Assembly (NCBI RefSeq): GCF_030816195.1
Contig: NZ_JAUSXS010000001.1
Coordinates: forward strand, 3,557,501-3,621,500
DNA from: Pseudomonas sp. W4I3
GTDB lineage: Bacteria; Pseudomonadota; Gammaproteobacteria; Pseudomonadales; Pseudomonadaceae
Direction: 5' to 3'
DNA: 64,000 nt
Shown: one piece after another, positions 17,250 through 27,175 of the stretch
Position numbering within the stretch: position 1 is the stretch's first letter
Layout: every line of letters starts with the position of its first letter
The notes under the pieces: generated by a model
Told to the model about the DNA's origin: nothing
Databases searched by the model: none
The model's input: the letters and a program-made list of their open reading frames with translations, nothing else
Made by a program: the position numbers and the translations under genes

Positions 17250-19229
17250 ATGTCCTTGCCCAAGCACCACCTGGAATTGCTCAGCCCTGCCCGCGATGTG
17301 GCTATCGCACGCGAGGCGATCTTGCATGGCGCCGATGCCATTTATATCGGCGGGCCGAGCTTCGGCGCCCGTCATAATGCGTGTAACGAGGTGAGCGATA
17401 TCGCTCAGCTGGTGGAATTCGCCCGGCGTTACCACGCTCGCGTCTTCACCACCATCAACACCATTTTGCATGACAACGAGCTGGAGCCGGCGCGCAAGCT
17501 GATCCACCAGCTCTACGACGCCGGTGTCGATGCGTTGATCGTGCAAGACCTGGGCGTGATGGAGCTGGATATTCCGCCCATCGAGCTGCACGCCAGCACC
17601 CAGACCGATATTCGTACCCTGGGCCGGGCCAAGTTTCTCGACCAGGCCGGCTTCTCCCAGTTGGTACTGGCCCGCGAGCTGAACCTGCAAGAGATCCGCG
17701 CCATCGCCGACGAGACCGATGCCGCCATCGAGTTCTTCATCCACGGCGCCTTGTGCGTGGCGTTCTCCGGGCAGTGCAATATCTCTCACGCGCAGAACGG
17801 CCGCAGCGCCAACCGTGGCGATTGCTCCCAGGCATGCCGTTTGCCGTACACCTTGAAAGATGACCAGGGCCGCGTCGTGGCCTTTGAAAAGCACCTGCTG
17901 TCGATGAAAGACAACAACCAGAGCGCCAATATTCGCGCGCTGGTCGAAGCCGGCGTGCGTTCGTTCAAGATCGAAGGCCGCTACAAGGACATGGGCTATG
18001 TGAAGAACATCACCGCCTATTACCGCCAGCGCCTGGATGACGTGCTTGAAGACCGTCCGGACCTGGCTCGCGCCTCCAGCGGGCGTACCGCGCACTTCTT
18101 CCTGCCCGACCCGGAAAAAACCTTCCACCGTGGCAGCACTGACTATTTCGTCACCGACCGCAAGGTCGACATCGGCGCCTTCGACACCCCGACCTTCACC
18201 GGCCTGCCGGTCGGCGTGGTGGAAAAAGCCGGCAAGCGCGACTTGCAGGTGGTCACCCATGAGCCGCTGTCTAACGGCGACGGCCTGAATGTGCTGGTCA
18301 AGCGTGAAGTGGTGGGTTTTCGCGCCAACATCGCCGAGCCCAAGGGCGAATTCGAGGAAGACGGCGAGAAGCGCTACCGCTACCGCGTCGAACCCAACGA
18401 GATGCCGGCCGGCCTGCACCAGCTGCGCCCGAATCATCCGCTGAACCGCAACCTGGACCACAACTGGCAACAGGCGCTGCTCAAGACCTCATCCGAGCGT
18501 CGTATCGGCCTGACCTGGGCGGCTCGTCTGCGCGAAGAACAGCTGGAAGTCACCGCCACCAGCGAAGAAGGCATCAGCGCCAGCGTCACCCTGCCCGGCC
18601 CATTCGGCGTGGCCAACAAACCGGAGCAGGCGCTGGATACCTTGCGCGACCTGCTTGGCCAACTGGGCACCACCGAATACCATGCGACCGACATCCAACT
18701 GGATGCGCCGCAAGCGTTCTTCATCCCCAACTCGCAGCTCAAGGCATTGCGCCGTGAGGTGATCGAGGCGCTGACCGCTGCCCGTGTGGCCGCGCACCCA
18801 CGCGGTGGACGCAAAGCCGAAACCACCCCGCCGCCGGTGTACCCGGACGCGCACCTGTCGTTCCTGGCCAACGTCTACAACCAGAAGGCCCGCGACTTCT
18901 ACCACCGTCACGGGGTGAAGCTGATCGATGCAGCCTTCGAGGCTCACGAAGAAACTGGCGAAGTGCCGGTGATGATCACCAAGCACTGCCTGCGTTTCTC
19001 GTTCAACCTATGCCCTAAACAGGCCAAGGGTGTGACGGGCGTGAAGACCAAGGTGGCACCGATGCAGTTGATCCACGGCGATGAAGTCCTCACGCTGAAG
19101 TTCGACTGCAAGCCGTGCGAGATGCACGTGGTGGGCAAGATCAAGGGGCACATCCTGGGCTTGCCGCAGCCCGGCAGCGCGGTGGAGCATTTCAATCCGG
19201 AAAACATCATTTTCCAAGGCACACACTGA
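17250..19229 (+). CDS. rlhA: 23S rRNA 5-hydroxycytidine synthase RlhA (peptidase U32 family)
   Basis: A 659-residue U32-family protein, close to the length of E. coli RlhA (YdcP) and much longer than TrhP (YegQ). The U32 signature appears as ARVFTTINTILHDNE and HASTQTDIRTLGRAKFL. Cysteines in ALCVAFSGQCNISHAQNGRSANRGDCSQACR are positioned for the Fe-S cluster of this family, and SFKIEGRYKD is present. A C-terminal U32 extension ends CKPCEMHVVGKIKG. RlhA hydroxylates C2501 of 23S rRNA using prephenate-derived chemistry. It is a single gene convergent with the DMT exporter, with a repeat doublet between. Confidence 0.9.
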   Translation: MSLPKHHLELLSPARDVAIAREAILHGADAIYIGGPSFGARHNACNEVSDIAQLVEFARRYHARVFTTINTILHDNELEPARKLIHQLYDAGVDALIVQDLGVMELDIPPIELHASTQTDIRTLGRAKFLDQAGFSQLVLARELNLQEIRAIADETDAAIEFFIHGALCVAFSGQCNISHAQNGRSANRGDCSQACRLPYTLKDDQGRVVAFEKHLLSMKDNNQSANIRALVEAGVRSFKIEGRYKDMGYVKNITAYYRQRLDDVLEDRPDLARASSGRTAHFFLPDPEKTFHRGSTDYFVTDRKVDIGAFDTPTFTGLPVGVVEKAGKRDLQVVTHEPLSNGDGLNVLVKREVVGFRANIAEPKGEFEEDGEKRYRYRVEPNEMPAGLHQLRPNHPLNRNLDHNWQQALLKTSSERRIGLTWAARLREEQLEVTATSEEGISASVTLPGPFGVANKPEQALDTLRDLLGQLGTTEYHATDIQLDAPQAFFIPNSQLKALRREVIEALTAARVAAHPRGGRKAETTPPPVYPDAHLSFLANVYNQKARDFYHRHGVKLIDAAFEAHEETGEVPVMITKHCLRFSFNLCPKQAKGVTGVKTKVAPMQLIHGDEVLTLKFDCKPCEMHVVGKIKGHILGLPQPGSAVEHFNPENIIFQGTH

Positions 19230-19235
19230 CCCTCT

Positions 19236-19335
19236 GTAGGAGCGAGCTCGCTCGCGAAAAACCTGAGAACGCCGCGTATCAACCCGATGAGCTGCGTTAT
19301 CGTTAGCGTTCTTCGCAAGCAAGCTCGCTCCTACC
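19236..19335. repeat. TGTAGGAGCGAG-type palindromic doublet
   Basis: TGTAGGAGCGAGCTCGCTCGCGAA on one side and its inverse CTTGCTCGCTCCTAC-like end on the other bound about 100 bp between rlhA and the DMT gene. The right arm overlaps the end of the DMT coding sequence and supplies its last codons. It is a second repeat class, distinct in sequence from the GTGGGAGGGGG class. Confidence 0.75.
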
Positions 19336-20211
19336 GAGGTTACGGGGCCACCACCAGCCCCGCTGCAACCCTGCCGCCGCCAGCAAAATCGCCGCCACAC
19401 CCAACCATTGCAGCCAGCCAAGGCGATGCCCGAAGGCGATCCAGTCGACGAAAATCGCCGCAATCGGGTAGATGAACGACAAAGCGCCGGTCATCGCGGT
19501 CGGCAGTTTCTGAATCGCGCCGTACAACAGCACGTACATCAACCCCGTGTGCACCAGACCAAGGGTCGCCAGTGCCGCCCAGGCGTCGGTCGATACGGGC
19601 AAGCGGTCCCAGGGCACCAGCGGCGCCAGCAACACCGCGCCGGTAGCTACCTGGATCAAGGCCATCAAATGCGGCGGCACCGCCTTGAGCTGCTTGATGA
19701 TCAACGCCGCAATCGCGTAGAGAAACGCCGCACCCAGGGCCAGTGCGATGCCGGTCAAATAGTCCTCGCCAGCCGGTTGTTCACCATGGGCCGTGACAAT
19801 CGCCAACATGCCGAGGAACGCCACGCTCAGCCAGGTGATTTTCTGCAGGGTGATTTTCTCACCGAGAAACACCGCCGCCAGCATCACCAACAGGAACGGC
19901 TGTACGTTATAGACTGCCGTACTGATGGCAATCGACGCGCGCGAGTAGGATTCGAACAGCAGCAGCCAGTTGCCGACAATGGCCACACCGCTGAGGACCG
20001 CCAGCCCAAACTTGGCCCGGTTGAGCAGGTCCAGCCGCAGGTAGCCGAGCCATGCGCACACCAGCAGCAGCGCCAGCGCCCCGATTACACAGCGCCAGAA
20101 CACCACTTCGATCACCGACACGCCCGACACCAACACAAACCAGCCGATAGTGCCGGAGATCAGCATGGCGGCGATCATTTCCCAGGTGCCGCGACGGATA
20201 GCTGTATCCAT
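19303..20211 (-). CDS. EamA/DMT-family transporter
   Basis: A 302-residue protein with ten hydrophobic helices in two EamA repeats (the first ending AVFLGEKITLQKITWLSVAFLGM, the second ending FGHRLGWLQWLGVAAILLAAAGL). Start ATG 20211 follows GAGGAG. DMT members export small metabolites, often amino acids. The gene is divergent from an Lrp/AsnC regulator 109 bp away, a common pairing for Lrp-controlled amino-acid exporters. The last eight or so residues (GRSELACEER) are translated from the palindromic repeat and are probably not part of the folded protein. Confidence 0.88.
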   Translation of the reverse strand: MDTAIRRGTWEMIAAMLISGTIGWFVLVSGVSVIEVVFWRCVIGALALLLVCAWLGYLRLDLLNRAKFGLAVLSGVAIVGNWLLLFESYSRASIAISTAVYNVQPFLLVMLAAVFLGEKITLQKITWLSVAFLGMLAIVTAHGEQPAGEDYLTGIALALGAAFLYAIAALIIKQLKAVPPHLMALIQVATGAVLLAPLVPWDRLPVSTDAWAALATLGLVHTGLMYVLLYGAIQKLPTAMTGALSFIYPIAAIFVDWIAFGHRLGWLQWLGVAAILLAAAGLQRGWWWPRNLGRSELACEER

Positions 20212-20320
20212 GATTGATGCTCCTCAAGTGAGGCTCAATTATGGCAATCTGCGAGGCAGCCGCTCCAGCGACTAAAAAAGGTTAAACCGTCGATTCACCT
20301 TTACTTATTAGGCGAACCCC

Positions 20321-20761
20321 ATGATTGACACCATCGACCAGCAACTGATCGCCGCCTTGATGGACGACTCGCGCCTGTCCCTCAAGGCCCTGGCGGGCAT
20401 TACCGGGCTGTCTTCGCCCAGCGTCGGCGAACGCTTGCGCCGCCTGGAAGAACGCGGCGTGCTGACTCATTACACCGTCGACATCGAACCCAAACACTTT
20501 GGCTACCTGCTGCAAGCCATCGTGCGCATCCGCCCCCTGCCCGGCAAGTTGCAGGAAGTGGAACGCCAGATCCAGGCGATCCCCGAATTCACCGAATGCG
20601 ACAAAGTTACCGGCGAAGACTGCTTCATCGCCCGGCTGCATGTGCGCACCATGGACCAACTGGACAGCCTGCTGGACCGGATCAACGGGTATGCCGAAAC
20701 CAACACCGCGATCGTCAAGAAAACCCCGGTGAAACGGCGCTTGCCGCCCCTGACCGACTGA
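20321..20761 (+). CDS. Lrp/AsnC-family transcriptional regulator
   Basis: A 146-residue regulator with an N-terminal HTH (DQQLIAALMDDSRLSLKALAGITGLSSPSVGERLRRLEERGV) and a C-terminal RAM ligand-binding domain (AIVRIRPLPGKLQEVERQIQAIPEFTECDKVTGEDCFIARLHV). Lrp-family proteins bind amino acids and control nearby transport genes. Its divergent neighbour is a DMT exporter, the likely target. A repeat doublet separates it from the convergent xylulokinase gene. Confidence 0.92.
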   Translation: MIDTIDQQLIAALMDDSRLSLKALAGITGLSSPSVGERLRRLEERGVLTHYTVDIEPKHFGYLLQAIVRIRPLPGKLQEVERQIQAIPEFTECDKVTGEDCFIARLHVRTMDQLDSLLDRINGYAETNTAIVKKTPVKRRLPPLTD

Positions 20762-20780
20762 AAGTGCACTACACAAACAT

Positions 20781-20867
20781 GTGGGAGGGGGCTTGCTCCC
20801 GATAGCGGAGTGTCAATCAGCACATCGGAGACTGACACACTGCTATCGGGAGCAAGCCCCCTCCCAC
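20781..20867. repeat. REP doublet (REPIN-like) between convergent genes
   Basis: GTGGGAGGGGGCTTGCTCCC at 20781 and its inverted mate ending at 20867 enclose an inner GTCAATCAGCACA...GAGACTGACAC region. It begins 20 bp after the lrp stop and ends 24 bp before the xylB stop. It may double as a transcript end. Confidence 0.85.
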
Positions 20868-20891
20868 ATTAGATCGGCTCCAGCCGTCGAT

Positions 20892-22352
20892 TTAATCCTG
20901 GAGCGCTTTCGCCGCTGCAAGCAGCCCCTGGAATTTGCCATAGCGCGCCGCCAAAACCGACTGCACTCCCCCGTCAGGTACATACCGCGCCTTCACCGGC
21001 ATACCCGCCGCCAGCAAATCCGCGCCCTCCCCGATGGCCATGAAGCCCAACTTTGCCGCACCGATGCATGCGCTCAGTTCGCTGCCCTGCAAGGTAAAAA
21101 TCTCGCGCTGCAGAATATTGGCCAGCAACTGCGCCCAATACTCGCTGCGTGCCCCGCCCCCCACCAGTGCGAAGGCGCTGACCTGGGCCCCGCTCGACTG
21201 CACCGCGCGCCAGGCGTCGAGCAGGCCAAAACCCACGCCTTCCATTACTGCGTAACCGAGCATCGCCGGCGTGCAGTCATGGCCCAGGTTCATGAAGCCG
21301 CCACGCAGCATCGGGTCGTTATGGGGCGTGCGCTCACCCGCCAGGTACGGCAGAAACAACGGCGCCGACAGCGGCACCGCTTGCTCGACGGGCCATTGCG
21401 CCTGTACTTCATCTAAGAGGGTTTGCTCATCCGGCATCCCGGTCAGGCGCGTCACCCAGCGCAGGCAACTGGCACCGGCCAGCATGGCGCCCATGGTGTA
21501 CCAGCGCTCGGGCAGCGCATGGCAGAAGCTGTGCACCGCACTGGCCGGGTTGCCGGCGGCGTGGGCGGTAATCGCAACAATCGCCGCGCTGGTGCCCAGG
21601 GTGATGAAACCGTCACCGGCATTGACGGCACCGATCCCGACCGCCGCCACCGGGTTATCGCCGCCGCCACCGGCAATCACCACCTGCGGCGACAAGCCCA
21701 AGCCAGCGGCCGTGACGCACGCACTCGCGGCACCGCCCTCCACCAGCCGGGGCATTTGCGCAGGCGTGAGGCCGGTGGCGCGCAGCATCGGGGTAAACCA
21801 CTCACGCCGCGCCACATCCAGCCACAGGGTGCCCGCGGCATCGGACATCTCGCTGATGCGCTCCCCGCTCAGGCACAAGCGCAGGTAATCCTTGGGCGAC
21901 AGCACGCAGTCAATGGCCTTGAACACCTCGGGCTCGTGTTGCTGCAGCCAGAGCAATTTCGGCGCGGTCAACCCGGCCATCGGCAAGCTGCCGGTGACCT
22001 CGGCATAGTCGGCGCCCAGTTGCTCTGCCTGCGCAACCGCACGGGAGTCGTCCCACAGGATGGCCGGATACAGCACGCGATTGTCGGCACCCAGCAAGAC
22101 CGCGCCATGCATCTGCCCCGACAGGCCGATACAGGCCACACGGGCAAACGCCGCGTGCTCGCGCAGCTGGTCCAGTGCCTGCAAACAGGCCTGCCACCAG
22201 TCTTCGGGTGCCTGTTCGGACCAGCCGCCATGGCGTCGCGACACGCTCAAGCGCACGCCCGCGTGGGCCAGCACCGTGCCGTCGAGGTCCATGAGGATGG
22301 CTTTGAGTTCGGAGGTACCAAGGTCAATACCGAGGGAAACAGGATGGTTCAT
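20892..22352 (-). CDS. xylB: xylulokinase (FGGY family)
   Basis: A 486-residue sugar kinase. The N-terminal phosphate motif GIDLGTSELKAILMDLDG, the xylulokinase hallmark LSGQMHGAVLL, SEMSDAAGTLWLD and the late ATP-binding FALVGGGARSEYWAQLLA support D-xylulose as substrate. Start ATG 22352 is chosen for fit to the family. An in-frame GTG at 22382 would overlap the repressor gene. It is the last gene of an operon with a ribose-type ABC importer and LacI repressor. No isomerase or polyol dehydrogenase lies beside it, so the imported sugar is not identified. Confidence 0.87.
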   Translation of the reverse strand: MNHPVSLGIDLGTSELKAILMDLDGTVLAHAGVRLSVSRRHGGWSEQAPEDWWQACLQALDQLREHAAFARVACIGLSGQMHGAVLLGADNRVLYPAILWDDSRAVAQAEQLGADYAEVTGSLPMAGLTAPKLLWLQQHEPEVFKAIDCVLSPKDYLRLCLSGERISEMSDAAGTLWLDVARREWFTPMLRATGLTPAQMPRLVEGGAASACVTAAGLGLSPQVVIAGGGGDNPVAAVGIGAVNAGDGFITLGTSAAIVAITAHAAGNPASAVHSFCHALPERWYTMGAMLAGASCLRWVTRLTGMPDEQTLLDEVQAQWPVEQAVPLSAPLFLPYLAGERTPHNDPMLRGGFMNLGHDCTPAMLGYAVMEGVGFGLLDAWRAVQSSGAQVSAFALVGGGARSEYWAQLLANILQREIFTLQGSELSACIGAAKLGFMAIGEGADLLAAGMPVKARYVPDGGVQSVLAARYGKFQGLLAAAKALQD

Positions 22353-22368
22353 ACGTGGGTTGGTCCAA

Positions 22369-23361
22369 TCAGTCACAGCCACAGGAATGACGCACGTGCA
22401 GGCGTGGCGCCAGGCGTACGCTGTGCTTGGGTGCAGTGGGGCTCGCCATGCGTTGCAGCAGCAATTCGACAGCGCGGGCGCCGAGCTGCTGGACCGGCTG
22501 GGCGATCAGGGTCAGGCGCGGCACGAAGAAATCCGCCCAGTCGAAATCATCGAAGCCCACCAGGGCCATGTGCCCCGGCACGTCGAGATGGGCGTCACGC
22601 AGGGCGTGCATGGCGCCCAGCGTCATCAGGTTATTGCCGGCCATGATGGCCGTGGGCGGCGCGGCCAGGCTTAGCAACTGCTGGGTGGCCTGGCGTGCCG
22701 GTTCGGTGTTGGAGCCGCCGTTGACCAGCAACTGCGGATCGAACGCCAGCCCCGCCGCCTCCAGCGCGGCCTTGTACCCCGCCACCCGCTCATCGGTGGT
22801 ACTGAAACCGCTGCGCCCGGCGATGAAGCCGATGCGGCGGTGCCCGTGGGCAATCAGGTGCGCGATCAACGCCTGGGTGGCCTGGCTGTTCTCCACCCCG
22901 ACCTGGTCGAACTGCTCGCTCATCATGCGATCCACCAGCACGGCGGGGATCTGGTTGGCGCGCAGGTACTCCAGCGCCAGCGAGCCGTTCGAGGGCGCCA
23001 GCACAATGCCGTCGACCCGCCGATGATGCAGCGCGGTGACGACCCGCAACTCTTGCTCCGGGTCGTCGTGGGTGTCGACAAACAACATCATGTAGCCGTG
23101 GCGGGCGCACTCGGTTTCAATCGCGTGCACCGTCTCGCTGAAATAATGGTTGGACAGCGCCGAAATCGCCACGCCGATGGTGCTGGTACTCGACCGTGCC
23201 AGCGAGCGGGCCAGGGTGTTGGGCGTATAGCCCAACGCCTGAATCGCCCGCTGCACCGCCTGCACCGTCGCCGGGCTGACCTTGCGCGTCCCGTTCAACA
23301 CATGGGACACCGTCGACGTCGATACTCCGGCGCTGCGTGCCACGTCATCCATGGTGACCAT
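22369..23361 (-). CDS. LacI-family transcriptional repressor
   Basis: A 330-residue repressor starting at ATG 23361 (AAGGGGAT upstream). The HTH reads VTMDDVARSAGVSTSTVSHVLNGTRKVSPATVQAVQRAI, with the hinge-helix motif TPNTLARSLA. A periplasmic-binding-protein-like core follows. It lies inside the transporter operon, between the binding protein and kinase genes, so it is probably autoregulated. The perfect palindrome at 26931-26946 upstream of the operon has the central CG and symmetry expected of its operator. Confidence 0.92.
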   Translation of the reverse strand: MVTMDDVARSAGVSTSTVSHVLNGTRKVSPATVQAVQRAIQALGYTPNTLARSLARSSTSTIGVAISALSNHYFSETVHAIETECARHGYMMLFVDTHDDPEQELRVVTALHHRRVDGIVLAPSNGSLALEYLRANQIPAVLVDRMMSEQFDQVGVENSQATQALIAHLIAHGHRRIGFIAGRSGFSTTDERVAGYKAALEAAGLAFDPQLLVNGGSNTEPARQATQQLLSLAAPPTAIMAGNNLMTLGAMHALRDAHLDVPGHMALVGFDDFDWADFFVPRLTLIAQPVQQLGARAVELLLQRMASPTAPKHSVRLAPRLHVRHSCGCD

Positions 23362-23386
23362 GGCGCTATCCCCTTGGGTCAACGAC

Positions 23387-24319
23387 TCAATGTTTGCTCG
23401 ACCAGCCGCTGTAGGTGCCGACATTGTCCCGGGTGATCAGCTTGGGCGTGAGCAAGGTCACCGCTTCGGCCGGGGCTTTGTCGTTGAGCAGGTCGTTGCC
23501 TACATCCACAGCAGTCTGGGCCATGGCCCACGGGTCCTGGCTGGCGGAGGCCTGGATCTGGGTGTCGGTCTTCAGTGCGTTCTCGATATCCGGCGCGCCG
23601 TCCACCGAGGTGATGATGATGCCGCTACGCTTGAGCTGCTTGGCTGCCAAGTCGCTGCCAATGGCTTGCGGGTCGTTGATCGCGAACAGGCCGTCGATCT
23701 TCGGGAAGCGCGTGAGGTAACCCTGCATCACGTTCAAGCCGCCTTCGCGCGAGCCTTTGCCGTCCTGGTCGTCGGACAGCACCTTGATGTCGGGCGCGCC
23801 GGCCAGCGCGGTCTTGCAGCCTTTGACACGATCCGTCACGGCGGTGACCTGCGGGCCGTTCTGGATAATCACGTTGCCCTTGCCCGAGAGCTTGTCCACC
23901 AGGTACTGGCAGGCCAGCTTGCCGGCTTCGACGTTGTCGGTCTGCACCGTGGCGTTGACGCCCTTGGCGTCCACGTCCACCGCCACCACCACAATCCCGG
24001 CGTCTCGCGCCTTTTTGATTGCCGAGGCCATGGCGGAGGGGTCGACGGCGTTGATCAGGATCAGGTCGACCTTGGAGGAAATGAAGTTGTCGATCTGCGA
24101 GAACTGTTTGCTCAGGTCATAGTCCGCCGACACCGATGTCACCTTGACGTTGGGATTGAGTTCCTTGGCCCGCGCCGTGGCGCCGTCGGCCAGGGTCACG
24201 AAGTAAGGATTGCCCAAAGAGCCCATGCTGATGCCCAGGGCCTTGAGCTCGCGGGCTTGCGCGGCTTGGGACATCAGGGCAGCCAAGGCAATGACGGGAA
24301 AGATACGTTTGATGTTCAT
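23387..24319 (-). CDS. sugar ABC transporter substrate-binding protein (RbsB-like)
   Basis: A 310-residue periplasmic protein with signal peptide (MNIKRIFPVIALAALMSQAAQA). The type I periplasmic-binding fold shows GNPYFVTLADGATARAKELN, IDNFISSKVDLILINAVDPSAM, and GLFAINDPQAIGSDLAAKQ. It binds a pentose or related sugar for the adjacent permease and ATPase. In this operon it is third, after ATPase and permease, 34 bp downstream of the permease stop. Confidence 0.92.
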   Translation of the reverse strand: MNIKRIFPVIALAALMSQAAQARELKALGISMGSLGNPYFVTLADGATARAKELNPNVKVTSVSADYDLSKQFSQIDNFISSKVDLILINAVDPSAMASAIKKARDAGIVVVAVDVDAKGVNATVQTDNVEAGKLACQYLVDKLSGKGNVIIQNGPQVTAVTDRVKGCKTALAGAPDIKVLSDDQDGKGSREGGLNVMQGYLTRFPKIDGLFAINDPQAIGSDLAAKQLKRSGIIITSVDGAPDIENALKTDTQIQASASQDPWAMAQTAVDVGNDLLNDKAPAEAVTLLTPKLITRDNVGTYSGWSSKH

Positions 24320-24353
24320 GCGGGTCTCTCTTGTGATTGTTGTAGGAGTGAAC

Positions 24354-25337
24354 TCAGGTACGGGCGCCGGACTGGCGATAGCGATCCAGCGCCACCGCGC
24401 CGATGATCACGATGCCCTTGATGATGTACTGCCAGATATCCGATACCCCCAGCAGCACCAGGCCATTGGTGAGCACCGCAATGATCAGGGCGCCGATCAG
24501 CGTGCCGCCGATGGTGCCGACGCCGCCGGTAAAGCTGGTGCCGCCGAGGATCACCGCGGCAATCGCGTCCAGTTCATAGGACTGCCCCAGTTGCAGGCCG
24601 TTGGCGGCGAACAGGCGCGAGGCGCTCATCACCGCGCCGAGCCCGGCCAGCGCACCGGACATGGCGTAGACGAACAGCAGCACCTTCCACACCTTGATCC
24701 CCGACAGCCGCGCCGCTTCCGGGTTGCCGCCCACCGAGTAGATCTGCACGCCCATCACCGTGCGCCGCAAGATAAACCACGACATCGCCACCACGGCCAC
24801 CGCGATGATCACCAGCCACGGCACGCCGAGGACTGAGTCGTTGCCGATGAAGGCAAACGGCAAGTCGGGGTTGAACACCGTCTTGTCATCGGCCAGCAAT
24901 CGCGCCAGGCCGCGCATGGCGGTGAGTGCGCCGAGGGTGACGATAAACGGCGGCAGGCGCATGAATGCGATCAGCCCACCGTTGACCAGCCCGAGCAACA
25001 GGCCGAATCCGATGCCGGCGGCAATACCGAACATGCCGAACTGCGGCGACATCGAGGCCTGCAGCGCCACCACCGCCGACGCGGCCAGGATCGCCCCCAC
25101 CGACAGGTCGATGCCCGCGGTGAGAATCACGAAGGTCATGCCGGCCGCCAGCACCACATTCACCGAGGCCTGCTGGGTGATGATCGACAGGTTCTGCACG
25201 GTCATGAAGTTTTCGCTGGCCAGGGCAAACCCCACCAGCAGCAACACTAGCACCGGCAACATGCCCACCGTGCGCATCAACTCGCGTACGCGCTCAGCCT
25301 TGCCCGTCGTTGTTGTTGCGATATTCAATTCAGCCAT
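24354..25337 (-). CDS. sugar ABC transporter permease (RbsC-like)
   Basis: A 327-residue inner-membrane protein with eight to ten helices and the BPD_transp_2 signature ([68 protein letters not shown]). Start ATG 25337 has AGGTGG 6 nt upstream and overlaps the ATPase stop by 8 bp, so the two are translationally coupled. Confidence 0.93.
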   Translation of the reverse strand: MAELNIATTTTGKAERVRELMRTVGMLPVLVLLLVGFALASENFMTVQNLSIITQQASVNVVLAAGMTFVILTAGIDLSVGAILAASAVVALQASMSPQFGMFGIAAGIGFGLLLGLVNGGLIAFMRLPPFIVTLGALTAMRGLARLLADDKTVFNPDLPFAFIGNDSVLGVPWLVIIAVAVVAMSWFILRRTVMGVQIYSVGGNPEAARLSGIKVWKVLLFVYAMSGALAGLGAVMSASRLFAANGLQLGQSYELDAIAAVILGGTSFTGGVGTIGGTLIGALIIAVLTNGLVLLGVSDIWQYIIKGIVIIGAVALDRYRQSGART

Positions 25338-26862
25338 TGGCAACCACCTGATCGCCACCGGTGGCGAGGTCGATAATACGTTCCTGGGAGATGACGTGAC
25401 CGGAGGCCCCGCCGACTTCAGCCACCAACTGGCCTTCGCGCATGATCAGCACGCGGTCGCACGTGCCGATGATTTCCGGCAGTTCGCTGGAAATCACCAC
25501 GATGCCGACACCGGCCTGGGCCAGTTGATTGATGATGCGGTAGATCTCGGATTTGGAGCCGATGTCCACGCCACGGGTGGGCTCATCCAGAATCAGCACA
25601 TGCGGCTTGACCTCCAGCAGCCGCGCCAGCAAGACCTTCTGCTGGTTGCCGCCGGACAGCGCGCCCACATTGACCTTGCCGGACGCCACGCGAATCGACA
25701 GCGACTTGATCGCATCGTTGGCGCGCTGCGCGGCATGGGCGCGGTCCAGCACCCCACCGGCGCGGGCGTCCGGCACGCAGGCGCACACGTTGATGTTGTC
25801 GGCCACGCTCATGTCCAGGAACAGGCCCTGGGCCTTGCGGTCCTCGGTGAGGTACACCACGCCGGCGCGGATCGCATCGGCCGGGGTGCGCAGTTGCGTG
25901 ACGGTTTTGCCGACCACTTCCAGGGTGCCGCTGGTGCGCGGGTCGGCCGCGAAGATCAAGCGCGCCAGCTCGGTGCGCCCTGCCCCGACCAGCCCGGCAA
26001 TGCCCAACACTTCGCCGGCATGCAGGTCGAAACTGCAATTGCGCACGCGCTTGCCGTCGGCCATGTCGCGCACGCGCATCACCACGTTGCCGGGGTTATA
26101 GGCGGCGTGCTCCTTCTTGTAGAAGCCGGACAGGTCGCGGCCCACCATCATTTTCACCAGCACGTCGGCCGACAGCGCATCGCGGGTCAACTCGCCGATG
26201 TATTGGCCGTCGCGCAGCACCGACACGCGGTCCGACAACTCGTAGATCTCGGCCATGCGGTGGCTGATATAGATGATCGCCAGGCCCTGGCTGCGCAGTT
26301 GCTTGATCAACGCAAACAGGCGGTCGGTCTCGCGCGATGACAATGGCGTGGTCGGCTCGTCCATCACCAGGATTCGGGCGTGGGCATGCAGGGCACGGGC
26401 GATTTCCACCAACTGGCGCTCGGCGATCGACAGGCTGCTCACCAGGGTGGCCGCGGTGAATTCAGCGCCCAGGCGTTGCAGCACTTGCAGGCAACCGGCT
26501 TGCATGCCTTTGCGGTCGATGGTCCACCCACGGCGCAATTCGCGGCCCAGGTAGATGTTCTCGGCCACGCTCAGGTTCGGGCACAGGCTCAATTCCTGGT
26601 AGATCACGGCGATGCCGAGGGCTTTGGCGGTGGCGGGGGTAAAGCTGGAGACGGGTTGGCCGTCGATGCGGATTTCGCCGCCGGGGTCGGCCTGGTAAGC
26701 GCCGGAGAGGATTTTCATCAGCGTGGATTTGCCGGCGCCGTTCTCCCCCATCAAGGCGTGGATTTCGCCGGGGTAGACCTTCAGGCCGACACTTTTGAGC
26801 ACGCGCAAACCGTTGAAGGTTTTGCTGATGCCCTGCATCTCAAGCAAGGGTTCAAGGCTCAT
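25330..26862 (-). CDS. sugar ABC transporter ATP-binding protein (RbsA-like)
   Basis: A 510-residue protein with two ABC domains, as in RbsA/XylG. The first carries Walker [10 protein letters not shown], signature [15 protein letters not shown] and Walker B ILVMDEPT. The second has a degenerate Walker A (GLVGAGRTE), [15 protein letters not shown] and [15 protein letters not shown]. This asymmetry is normal for sugar importers. It is the first gene of the operon (strong AGGAG 7 nt upstream), behind two LacI-family palindromes. Confidence 0.93.
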   Translation of the reverse strand: MSLEPLLEMQGISKTFNGLRVLKSVGLKVYPGEIHALMGENGAGKSTLMKILSGAYQADPGGEIRIDGQPVSSFTPATAKALGIAVIYQELSLCPNLSVAENIYLGRELRRGWTIDRKGMQAGCLQVLQRLGAEFTAATLVSSLSIAERQLVEIARALHAHARILVMDEPTTPLSSRETDRLFALIKQLRSQGLAIIYISHRMAEIYELSDRVSVLRDGQYIGELTRDALSADVLVKMMVGRDLSGFYKKEHAAYNPGNVVMRVRDMADGKRVRNCSFDLHAGEVLGIAGLVGAGRTELARLIFAADPRTSGTLEVVGKTVTQLRTPADAIRAGVVYLTEDRKAQGLFLDMSVADNINVCACVPDARAGGVLDRAHAAQRANDAIKSLSIRVASGKVNVGALSGGNQQKVLLARLLEVKPHVLILDEPTRGVDIGSKSEIYRIINQLAQAGVGIVVISSELPEIIGTCDRVLIMREGQLVAEVGGASGHVISQERIIDLATGGDQVVANG

Positions 26863-26930
26863 GGATGAGCTCCTGGATTTATTGTTTTTGTTGTCGAGTG
26901 CTGCCGACTCTAGTTCAGATACATTTGCTT

Positions 26931-26946
26931 ACGCAAGCGCTTGCGT
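26931..26946. promoter_or_regulatory. LacI-family operator-like palindrome (16 bp, perfect)
   Basis: ACGCAAGCGCTTGCGT is a perfect 16-bp palindrome with a central CG, the hallmark of LacI/PurR-type operators. It lies 69 bp upstream of the ABC ATPase start. The LacI gene encoded in the same operon is the likely ligand, giving sugar-inducible autoregulation. Confidence 0.65.
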
Positions 26947-26964
26947 CGCCATTTATCGGCTTGA

Positions 26965-26976
26965 TGAAACGTTTCA
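26965..26976. promoter_or_regulatory. second LacI-family palindrome resembling a Cra/FruR site
   Basis: TGAAACGTTTCA is a perfect 12-bp palindrome, also with a central CG, and matches the core of Cra/FruR operators. Its centre is 32 bp, about three helical turns, from the centre of the 26931-26946 palindrome. The rest of the 26863-27175 gap shows no gene. Confidence 0.5.
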
Positions 26977-27175
26977 CCTCCGACAAAACCACCAAAGCCT
27001 CGCAGCGCCAGCTTTCTAGCGTCAAATGGATGTCATCGGCAATCAAAACGCCATAATTCTGCTATTGTCTACAGAACTCATCTCCTCCTTGTCGCGCTTG
27101 CGCGATCTTTTGTGAGCATGTTCTGCGCCAGCGTGCTACGCGATGGCGGGCCTGAAGTTCCCGGAATGCCTGGCA

